64,000 bases of DNA. It comes from Cheilinus undulatus (Eukaryota; Chordata; Actinopteri; Labriformes; Labridae). The position numbers and the translations under genes were made by a program. Of this stretch, positions 1-60,655 are shown piece by piece (within the stretch, counting starts at the first letter, position 1; each line of letters opens with the position of its first letter). The stretch is taken from contig NC_054867.1 of the NCBI RefSeq assembly GCF_018320785.1, forward strand, positions 39,358,355-39,422,354, in the 5' to 3' direction. A model generated the notes under the pieces. The model worked only from the letters and a program-made list of their open reading frames with translations, searched no databases and had not been told where the DNA came from.

Positions 1-130
1 CCTCACAGTTATCTAAGATTACCCCACTGTCCTCTTCATCTTCTACTTTTATCCTACATCTTCTTCCTTGACTGTTCAAATCCGTTGCACTGCCTTGATT
101 CATATCAGAAGTGCCACTACTGGGAGTCAT
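1..130 (-). CDS. Putative first coding exon of an unidentified gene (partial)
   Basis: On the minus strand an ATG at 130-128 opens a frame of 43 codons that runs off the window edge without a stop. The peptide begins MTPSSGTSDMNQGSATDL and ends in an acidic stretch containing IKVEDEEDSG. IKVE fits the sumoylation consensus (hydrophobic-K-x-E), which is common in nuclear proteins, but this is only suggestive. A plausible 3' splice site (a pyrimidine-containing stretch, then AG at 141-140 on the minus strand) lies 9 bases before the ATG, as expected for a second exon carrying the start codon. Codon composition looks protein-like, but I do not recognise the family and name no gene. It would be transcribed divergently from gnas. 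It could also be a chance open frame, because only 130 bases are visible. Confidence 0.4.
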   Translation of the reverse strand, partial: MTPSSGTSDMNQGSATDLNSQGRRCRIKVEDEEDSGVILDNCE

Positions 131-881
131 GAAACCAGCCTAGTTTGCAGGGAAATCTGTTTAGAGAGTTATAAAGATATTTTTAATTAAATTGCAGACA
201 TTTGGCACTAGCAATATAATTATTGTATCACAATAGTCAGGGTGAGAGCATATTGTTGTTGAGTCAGTATTTTGTCAACCTTCTATTATTGGTTGTTTTC
301 CATCTCATTCAAACAAAGCTGAAGATACAGTGGGTGTGATTTGTTTCCCCATAAAGGCCAAAGAGCTGAGACCCCACTCTAAAATAAGTCATAAATCTAC
401 AAAATAATCATTCCCATGTAATATGAAACACCCACATTAATGGAGTAAAGGCAGGGTAACAAAATAACCTTGGTGGAAGATAGACTGCATGAAAACACCA
501 GAAATTGGCCTTGATTTGGTAGGACTTAGAAAGAACACAGTAACATTTTGGACTTAAAACACAGAGTTTGTTCCTCAACTTGGGACCAGCCCGGAGTCCT
601 GACCTGAGACAAAGCAATGACTTTTTTCCATCTGTACCTGGCCCTCATCACCTGCATGGAACAACAAGACTGAAGAGGTTCACTGAAGAAGGCATCCTTC
701 ACTTTGTAATGTCACAAGTTTGAGTCTATGATTGCAGCTGAACGAATGTGCATCAACTGTGTGAGCATATGGGTACGGATAACTTCAGATAAATGTGCTC
801 AGCGTTATTGATTAATGCTTTTCTTTGACGATCGGTTGATTACCATTTTGCTTCAAAGAGGGCGCCTCTCCCCTTCTGTAC
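131..881 (-). other. Probable intron of the left-edge gene
   Basis: This AT-rich stretch contains no coding-like frame and lies between the candidate coding exon at the window edge and the CpG-bearing segment near 900. A good donor-like site on the minus strand (CAGAG followed by gtacag, donor GT at 881-880) and the acceptor near 140 would make it an intron. No repeat was recognised in it. Confidence 0.3.
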
Positions 882-1010
882 CTCTGCTTCATGACGCTCC
901 GGGCAATCATGTGATCCGAGCCTGCTTCAGTCCAGATCAGTAAAGCGTCAGCAAAAAGGAAACCGGGAGTACAGTGCTCTGCACTTCAAAATAAAAGCAC
1001 GACGTTATTC
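882..1010 (-). promoter_or_regulatory. Candidate noncoding exon 1 and promoter of the left-edge gene
   Basis: The segment is richer in CpG than its surroundings, with several CG dinucleotides in about 120 bases. It contains two TGACG/CGTCA half-CRE motifs and an E-box-like CATGTG at 908-913. A minus-strand donor-like site closes it at 882. Together with the ATG-bearing exon at 1-130 this resembles a short 5' noncoding exon with its promoter, facing away from gnas. The assignment is inference; no transcript evidence is available. Confidence 0.3.
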
Positions 1011-1411
1011 CGTCTTCACAGGTGGAAACACCTCGAAAGGCCTATTGTCTTGATATTCGTTGAATCATTCATTTTTGCAATACATTTTGTTCTGTTTATA
1101 TGAACATGGGGATGTTCAAGCTTGACTCAGCTATGCTATGTAGGATATGGTGTCTTTTAAGGACGGTTTTGCTTTCATTTTTGTTGTAATGTTTTCTAAC
1201 ACCTGATGTAGCTATTCCATTGTTTCTTGTTGCTGAGTTTGTGTGATTGTGCTTCTATGTTTTATAGTTTTACCTGTCTGTGAAGGTGGTTGAGAATTTC
1301 CCTCAGGGGTTGTCGACAAAGTTGAAGCTATATATTATTATCAATTATGTCTGTGATGTCAGTGAACAGTTGATACATTTAAAATAGCTGTTAGCACAAA
1401 ATAGCACAAAA

Positions 1412-1548
1412 GTGTCCTTTTTAATGCCATTTTGGCAGATACAAATGATGAAATAAAGTCTGGTGCCCTCTGAGTAGACAAAAGTTAATTAAGTGTCCTC
1501 TAAATAGAAAAAAAAATCGAAAAGTGTCCTTTTTGGTGTCCTATAAAT
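1412..1548. repeat. Degenerate minisatellite, left part (about 30-bp unit)
   Basis: Imperfect units built on a GTGTCCT-CTAAATAG-ACAAAA theme recur near 1412, 1461, 1491 and 1522. The same theme resumes at 2107 and 2137 on the far side of an inserted element, so the array was split by the insertion. The units are diverged and the period is only approximate. Confidence 0.5.
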
Positions 1549-2070
1549 CAGTGTTTCTGAACTGGTTGGACTCTAGGACCCACCACAACCTCCTTAAGAG
1601 AAATTGTGGCCCATTTTTTGAAAATATTCAACCACTCAAATGTATTTAATAATAATAGTTTGGAACTTAAATGATAAAAAAACACATATTGAACAAAGAG
1701 ACGGGACAAAACAAACATGTTTAAAAGGGACATCATTACAAAAGGACACGCAAACAACTTACTTTACTCCATTTTCCTGAGACAGTGTGGCAATTTGGTA
1801 ACTTTATTTGGATTAACTCAGTATCTTAGGGAAACCAGCTATTTCCAAAGAAAATGAGATACATAAGTAGACAGCTTGACAATAACTGAAATTTACTCAG
1901 AACCATAGGAAAAGCCCAAAGAATACTTGCATGAATTTACTGTATGTCCACTTAGGGCTTCCATACAGATCCTTTTCATCACATTGTTTTTTCCTGAACA
2001 CATTTACAACCCAATGGAAAGAGCTTTGCCACCCATTTTTGAGTTGTGACTAACTAGTTGAGAACCACAG
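1549..2070. mobile_element. Non-autonomous hAT-type element
   Basis: The 522-bp segment begins CAGTGTTTCTGAACTGGTT. It ends with the imperfect inverted complement (GTTGAGAACCACAG), giving terminal inverted repeats of about 18 bp. It is flanked by 8-bp direct repeats, CTATAAAT at 1541-1548 and CTCTAAAT at 2071-2078 (7 of 8 match). An 8-bp duplication and CAGTG-type ends are hallmarks of the hAT superfamily. There is no transposase reading frame inside. Confidence 0.75.
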
Positions 2071-2078
2071 CTCTAAAT

Positions 2079-2160
2079 GAACAGAACGTGACAAAGAGCC
2101 CCTTTAGTGTCCTGTAAATGGACAAAATTTGACAAAGTGCCCATTTGGCACATATCAAAT
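2079..2160. repeat. Degenerate minisatellite, right part
   Basis: This continues the array interrupted by the hAT-type element. Units beginning AGTGTCCTGTAAATGGACAA (2107) and AGTGCCCATTTGGC (about 2137) match those at 1461-1522. Past 2160 the similarity fades into ordinary AT-rich sequence. Confidence 0.45.
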
Positions 2161-2527
2161 AGTGGAGAAATGCAATAACGTGTCGTAAGTGCTTCTGTAT
2201 TATGTTAACAGTAATACAACTTTGTATTACAACATTTTTCGTGTACAGCAGGTGCCCTTTTTATAATTTTCACCCCAGCCCCTCAAACATCCTTAGTCCA
2301 CCCCTGTTGACCAGTTGGTTTTAAACCAATACATCAATTTTTAATCACAATTACAGCCTGTTTTCTTTTAACTTCCTTTCTCAATATATATGTTGTCTTC
2401 TTTCTACTATCTTCTTTTATTCATTTAATTTTTTTTTTTAATAGCGTTAATGTCTATTAGGAGTAAGTTGTAAGGAGAGACATGCTTATTTTTACTCTAA
2501 GATCATTTAAAAAATAACTAAACCCCC

Positions 2528-2763
2528 ATGTAGGCTGCCATTGTTGTGAAATGTTCTCTGGGTAGTGATGTGTTATAGTTGCATTTTCGTCTTCCAGTGG
2601 AGTGTCATCTTTTACCGTTTTAATTTTAATGCGAGTGAAGTTTTTGTGAAGAGGATAAAGAGTTACTGTAATGTGAGTAAAATCAGTGAGATGTAAAAAG
2701 AACAATGCAGCCATATGACATGACTAGCCAGGGCGAATTACATAACAATGGCTGCCTACGTGT
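2528..2763. mobile_element. MITE-like dispersed repeat, copy 1
   Basis: The segment opens with CATGTAGGCTGCCATTGTT and closes with AACAATGGCTGCCTACGTG, an almost exact inverted repeat. Weaker inverted similarity continues outward on both sides to about 2505 and 2785. A second diverged copy lies at about 50012-50260 in gnas intron 6, sharing the ends and internal GTAGTGATNTG and AGAGTGTCATC blocks. Paired copies with inverted ends and no reading frame indicate a non-autonomous DNA transposon. The superfamily is not clear. Confidence 0.6.
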
Positions 2764-4136
2764 GACTGTTATTTAAATTTTCTCAGCGTGTAAAAAACTA
2801 GTGTGCTCCTTGTACGACATACATATAAAAGACGGTTATGTTAATCAAATAAGGTCAATATGTCGTAGTTGACAGAGCTCCTTTAATGCTGTGTCATTTT
2901 TTTCCCTGTTTAATAAACATTAATCTTTTCATCAAGCATAAACTCGGTAGTTAAAACAAGAAAAATGACATTTTAGCTTCGTTACAGAAATTAATTAGCT
3001 TGTGTTAGAAACATAGTTGGCCACCGGGGCTTTATTGTGAAAGTCCAAACAGGAAGTTTAAATTCTCGTCTCGAGGAGCTTGACCGCCTTTCTTCGTTCT
3101 CAGGGTTCCGTGAGAGCCGTTTGCCCCACCCCACCTCTTCAACGCTATCTATCTCAATGTACAATTCTGAGAGAAAAAAGGGGGCAAAAATAATTCAGAG
3201 TAACGCCGCAAAGAAACGATTCTCGTCCCCTCCGCCGGTTCAGTGGAGCAGACGCGGCCTCTCGGTGGTTAAAAACAAACGTCTCGCCGTTGGATCAGTG
3301 ATTGAAAACACCGCGGTATGTTCATGTATCATGCACATGTAACCGTAATCTACCATACGGATTCAAAGGGAATACAAAAAGCTGAGGGACTTGACAGCGG
3401 GCTGTAACGTTACCTGCGCCAAACGGGGGAAATAACGGAGGAATTTCCACCAATATCACCTGGATATCGCGTTATATTCAAGGACATCCAACTGCCAAAC
3501 ACCGCCTTCGCTCGCCCAGAGAAGCTTCCCGATGTGAGGAGAAATACAAATTAACGTAACAGAGAGAAAAAGGACGGAGAAGGGGCCTTTTTGGGTCTGG
3601 GCAAACCCTCCGAAAAAGAAGCAAGCAACATCATCTGTTGACCGGGGGAGGAAATACATTTGACATCGACTAAAAAGAGGATATTATCGATAACAACGAC
3701 AACCCCTCCTTCCTAAAAACGGTGTATAATGTGACGGATTTGTGATAGAGAAAGAAGCCCCGGTGTAGCCTGATGATTCACATGCCGTCATTTTAAGAGG
3801 AAATATTTATTTTTTATTTTTTTCACCCGCTCTCTGCTTCATGGTGGAAGGATTGCTAACATATCGTAGCTATTTAACCTAAAATATCTATTTAAAGGTG
3901 GCAGAAAAGAAGAAAAATAGGGCTTTGGTTGTGAGTGGAAATGAATTGAGAGGCAGTGTGAGATATCTGCCGAAGATGGGCTCCGGAGGAGACATTTGCT
4001 AAGAAATTTAAGCATAAAAGCGTGGAAATATATACGTTTTAGAAAGCAGCCGTGTCGATTTTAACGCCTGTAAGGAAATAGGACCACCATTCACGTACAT
4101 CGCAAGGCTGGTAATCTCACATCCACTCTCATATCA

Positions 4137-4253
4137 ATGTTGATGACTTCATTGCGGATTTACAGTGAAAAACACAAGAACCAAGCGTCTGAGAGGGCGG
4201 CATCGTTGCTCTGCTCCTTTCTGAGGGATCTCTTGTTGATAAATCGCCAGTAA
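4137..4253 (+). other. Upstream ORF in the gnas leader (38 codons)
   Basis: An ATG at 4137 opens 38 sense codons closed by TAA at 4251-4253, out of frame with the gnas start. A second ATG sits two codons in. If the transcript begins upstream of 4137, this frame could lower translation from the main start. No conservation evidence is available and the peptide is not recognised. Confidence 0.3.
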
Positions 4254-4345
4254 ATAGCCACATCCATCCTTACATTCACGTCTCCAAAAGCCTGGTGGAG
4301 CCTGACATTTTTGAAAATCTGTGTCAGCTGCATCTGGCAACATAA

Positions 4346-4405
4346 ATGTCACCCATTTTGAGCCAGGTGTTCCTCTGCTGGTCCAGTCTAGGAATTTTGG
4401 ATTGA
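4346..4405 (+). other. Short upstream ORF in the gnas leader (19 codons)
   Basis: ATG at 4346, 19 codons, TGA at 4403-4405. It lies 230 bases before the gnas ATG in a different frame, so a scanning ribosome would terminate and could reinitiate. Whether it is transcribed depends on the unknown start site. Confidence 0.25.
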
Positions 4406-4429
4406 TTGATTTTTTTTTTTCTTCTGATC

Positions 4430-4537
4430 AACACCCTCCCTCCTTCCTCCTTCCCACCCTCCCTACACCCAGCCACCAAACATCCACCCACCCACCTACC
4501 CTCCTTGCCTGCCTGCCTGCCTGCCTGCTTGCCTGCC
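4430..4537. repeat. Pyrimidine tract and CTGC microsatellite before the gnas ATG
   Basis: CT- and CCAC-rich low-complexity sequence runs from about 4430 and ends in a tetranucleotide array of CTGC/CTTG units at 4504-4537, only 38 bases before the start codon. It is probably within the 5' leader and likely to vary in length between individuals. Confidence 0.75.
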
Positions 4538-4575
4538 TCCCCCCCTTGAACCTATCACTGGGTTTTTGGGAAAAG

Positions 4576-56226
<51,651 letters not shown>

Positions 56227-57374
56227 TGGGCAACGGCGTCTGGCCTACTTATCTACCTACCAACCTACCTATCTACGACCCCACGACCAGTTAGCCAATC
56301 TACCCCTCCACTTTGACCCAAACTCCACCAAACAACCGAGAGAGTGACTGACAGACGGCCTGCCCTCCCTCCCCTCCAACCCAATAGAACCTTTCGGATT
56401 TCAAAGAGACACAACAATGGGACAGCTTTCTTTTTTTTTAAAGGAAACACTTACTAATACAACATCATCATGTTTAGCCTGGACAAACTGCTGTATTCAG
56501 CTACATTTTGACCCAGGATTAAGGGTCAGGACTGGAATCCCTCAGTGCAGGCTTTCCCTCCTTTAAGCGATCTTTGTCTCTCAGATTTATGAACACAAAC
56601 ACACTCGCAGGTACACACACACACTACACATTAAGACATTCAGAGCCCATCGGTGGGTTTTAATGTCTCATATCAAGCCACACACCAACACACAGACCCT
56701 TTTAACATCTAAGTCCTGCTTTAAACAGATGGCAGAGGCTGAGTTAAATAATGTATTCTGAGAGAGAGTGGAGTTTATTCACCACGTGCTGAAGAAGGAG
56801 CCGAAGGAGGAGGAGGAGAAGAAGAAAACGATGGACACGGAGGGCGGCGAACTGATACAGAGGAGGGCTGTGAGCCTTTTTGTGCCAGAACAGACAAACT
56901 AATTGACTAACGGCTGCCTGTGGACGTGAGCGTGACTCGAACTTTACACCACGCAGCTCACATATCCTGCTCTTAAAACTAATCGAGAAGGAATGGCAGA
57001 AACCAACTTAAAAAAATAGAAAAGGAAAAAAAATAAGAAAAATATCATACAATGCATAAATTCATGCATACCAGTGAACTTCATGCAGTGCAAAAAATCC
57101 AAGCTATATATATAGATATTTATATATGTGTGTATATAAATATGTATATATATAAATATAAATATTATATATTCCTGTAATAACACGATTCAACTTCTAC
57201 GTTTTTGTTAGTTTTTACCCCATGTTGTGTGTCGGTGTACACTGTGTGTGTGATCTGCCTTTGTGCACCATTTAAACCCCGCTACCTACACACACAAACA
57301 CATATTTACACAAACGCATACATCTTTGCGCCCCCTGCCCCTGCTGCTATTTGAAATCTATTCAACATATGGGA

Positions 57375-57380
57375 AATAAA
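57375..57380 (+). terminator. gnas: Candidate polyadenylation signal AATAAA of gnas
   Basis: Canonical hexamer 1.15 kb after the stop codon, followed by a TTTATTT stretch. Another AATAAA at 58594-58599 lies inside a mobile element and is less likely. Confidence 0.4.
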
Positions 57381-57895
57381 GAAGAGGCTTTATTTAATGA
57401 GGAAAAATATCAACACAAAAGGAAAGCATGAAGTGAAAGAAATGACATTATCAAGACTGGATGCAACATTTTACCTTGGAATACCCACACTGACACGTAC
57501 ATACACGCTCAAGCCCTCATCAGCCCCCGACGTCCTTCCCATCCATAACTTTCGTCTTACTCTCTCACCTCTCCCAGTCCCACGTTCCTCCCCTCCTCCA
57601 GGCTTTAAGTACGTCTGTCTTTATTTTACTGCTGGACTATTATTCTTGTACAGACTGTAAAATGTATTATTTTGTACAACTTTATTGAAGAAAAAAATAA
57701 CTTGTAGAAGATCCCTGTGCCTTGATCACGACTGTACGTGTAAAAATGAGCTAATATGTAAGTTATGTTTCACTGCGCTGTACAGCTGGACGGGTCTGTC
57801 CCACCTCGTCCGTGCTAGCTCGTCCCCCCTGCAGGATGGAGGCTGGGGGGGAAGGGCATCGGATCGGGGCGGAGGCCTTTTGTCTGTTGCTTAGT

Positions 57896-57917
57896 CCCCC
57901 CCCCCCCCCCCCCCCCC
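57896..57917. repeat. Homopolymer C22
   Basis: Twenty-two consecutive C bases (G22 on the minus strand), preceded at 57844-57874 by several G-runs. It may fall within a long gnas 3' UTR. Prone to sequencing error and length variation. Confidence 0.9.
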
Positions 57918-58557
57918 ACATTTGTTTGTTCGTTGATTCATTTGTTTTGCTTTGACTCTCCTCTGATTCTGATTTATATAATAGGATTTGAAAAAAATGA
58001 AGAAAAAAAAGATAATCAGACACACCACCTTAATGATGTGTAGTGAAAGATACTGAACCCTAACACGATTTAATATATATAAAATATATTTCAGATTTTA
58101 TATTTTATATATATGTACTGTACACTTATATCTATGTCCCCTATGTGAGCTGTCCCCCAGGTTTCCTTTGCCTTTTGTCAGTAACATCTGCATACATTTC
58201 AGGAAGGTGGCGATTCTGGGAGCAACGGGATGGGTATACATTTCCTTATTTTTTATTTTTAGCTTTAACTCTTTTGAAGGAGACGGGAATATCCAGTTGC
58301 AAAACATTGCTTGTTTCTACATAAACCAAATTCTTTTTGCTTAAAGAAGAAGAAACAGTTGTTTAAGTGTTTGGGTCGTTTTTAGGCTGGGTACACAAGC
58401 TCCTCTCATGAGAGGTCTACATCACACGCTCACTTTATAAGGTACACATCTTGTGCAGTAAATGCAGCTTCATACAGTAGTCTTGCATGGATCCTCACTT
58501 AATGGAGGTAATAATGGGCTGTGACATCAGTTGCCTTCATCCTTCAACAACTGAGCT

Positions 58558-59703
58558 GTAACATCTGCAAACATAAAAACTCCTAGCAAATATAATAAAC
58601 CACAAATGTACAGATCTGCAGCTTTTAATGTAATAATCCCACAAACAAAATATATTTCCCACAAATGTAATAGCACTTTCCTACTGCAGACGTTGTAACT
58701 TTTACATTTGCAGGAATTTATTACGTTTGTGGGAAGGTAAAAATCAGCGTTCTCAAATTGTATTAACTTCCCATAAATGCAATGTGAACATGAAAAATGA
58801 AAGTTGTGGTCATTGTTTGCTATAGCCTTTTTATTACTGCTGGTGGATTCAAGTCAGCTTAAGCATCAAAAGTCATGGTGATTTTTGTTCACTATAAAGC
58901 ACGAAGTTGTTTCCAGAGTCTTAAAACCAGAGCCATGAATCTTAGCACAACATTTTTGAATGAGAAAAGGAAAGGTTTCATATCAATTTTTGAAAATTCT
59001 GCAATATCCAAGGGCTTCTTCTTGAATTAAGTCTTGAGGGAGGGTTTATCTGATCCAAATATAAGTAATTTCAAAGTTCATAGAGAGCTGACAAGAACAA
59101 ACTTTTCTTTCTGCACGAGAACAAAACTCACAGGGCAAGGCTGTGCTTATTAAAGCAAGCCACTGTGTGTTAAACATACAGGGTACAAACGTCCTGAGAC
59201 TTAAAATGAATTTTGTAAAACAGTGGCTGGGTGAACAGTGTTCCTGTACGTTATACATCGTTTCATCAGAGCACTGTTTTGACACATCTTAATCCACTCT
59301 AAGATTCATTCATACCAGTGTTTTAAGACTCTGACAAACTACATCCTGCTTCTTGGTGAACAACTAAATTGCCATAACTATGTTTTTATGATGTGACCCA
59401 AACTTAAGCTGACTTGAGCCCTGGCTACTGCAAACAGTGACCACAACTTTCATTTTTCTTGTTTACACTACATTTTTGTGAAATAATTACAAATTGGAAA
59501 GCTGGAGATTTTTACCTTCCCACAAATGTAATAAATCCCTGCAACTGTAAGTTATTACGTTAGTGGGAAAATTTGTTTGTACATCTGCTGTAGGCAACAG
59601 CTAATATATTTGTGGGAAATGTATTGTGTTTGTGGGATTATTATGTTAAAAACAGCAGATTTGTATTACATTTGTGGGGAGATAATACATTTGCGGGTGC
59701 AGC
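58558..59703. mobile_element. Foldback element with long inverted repeats (Mutator-like?)
   Basis: The two arms, about 58558-58875 and 59372-59703, are inverted copies over roughly 320 bp. The ends start GTAACATCTGCAAACATAA and, on the complementary strand from the right, GCTGCACCCGCAAATGTATT. Deeper matches are long, for example GTGGGAAGGTAAAAATC and GAAAAATGAAAGTTGTGGTC in both arms. ACTGAGCT flanks both sides exactly (58550-58557 and 59704-59711). Long inverted repeats with an 8-9-bp duplication point to a Mutator-like element; hAT is the alternative. The 500-bp centre has no transposase-like frame. Confidence 0.85.
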
Positions 59704-59944
59704 ACTGAGCTTACTAAAATTTGTTGCACCTTGCATAAGGTAAAAAAATTAGGTAAAAAATTCTGGCATAAAGCAAAGTGCACCAAACAGAAATAAGGAA
59801 GAAATGTTTATACAAAATCATTTCTAACATTGGAAATGAAGGCTGTAAAAATTAATTCAATCCATTACGTAAAAAGGTGAACCAACAATGTTGGTATATG
59901 CACATGTGAGAAATATGAAAACAAAGCCTTTGGATTCACTTTAA

Positions 59945-60651
59945 CCCTCTGGTTTTATTTTAATGTTCAAAGCATTAAGGTCATTAAGGACATAAATGTC
60001 CGCTTTGAAAACGGCTCTTATGATGTTGCACAATAAAAATATTTTTCATGTTTTTGGTTAAAATGTTTTAATCAGCATCAGTCCAATCAAAACTGAGAAC
60101 ATTTTTAATATTGTGGTGATAATGACCCTTGAAATGCCAGTTTGATTACATTTCTAAATAACACATAAAAGGTTACTTTCTATGTGTTAATAATGGGCAT
60201 TTTTAAGATTTTGTTTTCTGACAGTATTTTATCCCAGTCGAGATAAGCGTTAATAGTTAAGTGCATCATTATGTTTAAAATTTACAACTTTTTAAGGTCA
60301 TTTGATGATAAATGTTTCATTTAGAAAAATTAAAACCACATTTTTAAATCTCACAGCCATCACTGATTTTAATCATGCAAATAAGAGGAAAAGAAATGTA
60401 GACATTATATAAAATCCTATTTGTATGAATGATTTTGTAAGTGAACATATTTTGTTCTCAATGGCCTCAATGCGTTGTAAATTTGTTCACGATGTATCAT
60501 AGACTAATTTACAAAAGTAAAATCTGAATTCCAAAATTTATTTAGAATAATACCTCCTTACAGAAAATCATGCTTACATCGAAAGTGATGGGCAAATAAA
60601 AGTGTAAACCATGCCACTGTGGACCAAAATGTCTAGAATGATCCCAGAGGG
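59945..60651. mobile_element. piggyBac-type non-autonomous element
   Basis: The 707-bp segment begins CCCTCTGG and ends CCAGAGGG. It is flanked by TTAA at 59941-59944 and 60652-60655. TTAA duplication with CCCTNN ends is diagnostic of the piggyBac superfamily. A CTAGA-containing block precedes the right end. No coding capacity. Confidence 0.8.
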
Positions 60652-60655
60652 TTAA

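Larger units (their letters stand above)
3020..4575 (+). promoter_or_regulatory. gnas: gnas promoter and 5' leader region
   Basis: CpG dinucleotides are markedly enriched from about 3020 to 3420 (for example the run around GCCGCAAAG, CCGCCGGTT and GACGCGGCC at 3204-3258), the usual signature of a constitutive vertebrate promoter. No TATA box is evident at an obvious place, and the transcription start cannot be fixed. Several short upstream open frames lie between here and the gnas ATG. The last 150 bases before the start codon are a low-complexity pyrimidine tract with a CTGC repeat. The Kozak context of the main ATG is good (A at -3, G at +4). Confidence 0.6.
56227..58549 (+). other. gnas: gnas 3' untranslated region and downstream
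   Basis: Starts with a CTAC/CTAT tetranucleotide array at about 56244-56276, then mixed sequence with (AC)n near 56610-56625. An AATAAA signal at 57375-57380 could end a roughly 1.15-kb 3' UTR. Longer forms are possible, since transcript-like sequence with TTGTACAACTTTATTGAAG continues to about 57715. AT-rich TATATA tracts occur at 57104-57175 and 58069-58115. The true polyadenylation site cannot be fixed from sequence alone. Confidence 0.55.

Noticed and set aside
3037..3342. A 101-residue open frame upstream of gnas
   Set aside because: It begins with a GTG, lies in the CpG-rich promoter and has no recognisable domain; composition explains the openness.
4315..4575. N-terminal extension of gnas as an XL-alpha-s-like form
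   Set aside because: There is no in-frame ATG, the residues are low-complexity (Pro, Leu, Cys from CTGC repeats), and mammalian XL-alpha-s uses a separate upstream first exon.
57104..57175. TATA-box promoter in the gnas downstream region
   Set aside because: The TATATA tract is a simple AT-rich repeat with no neighbouring gene start.
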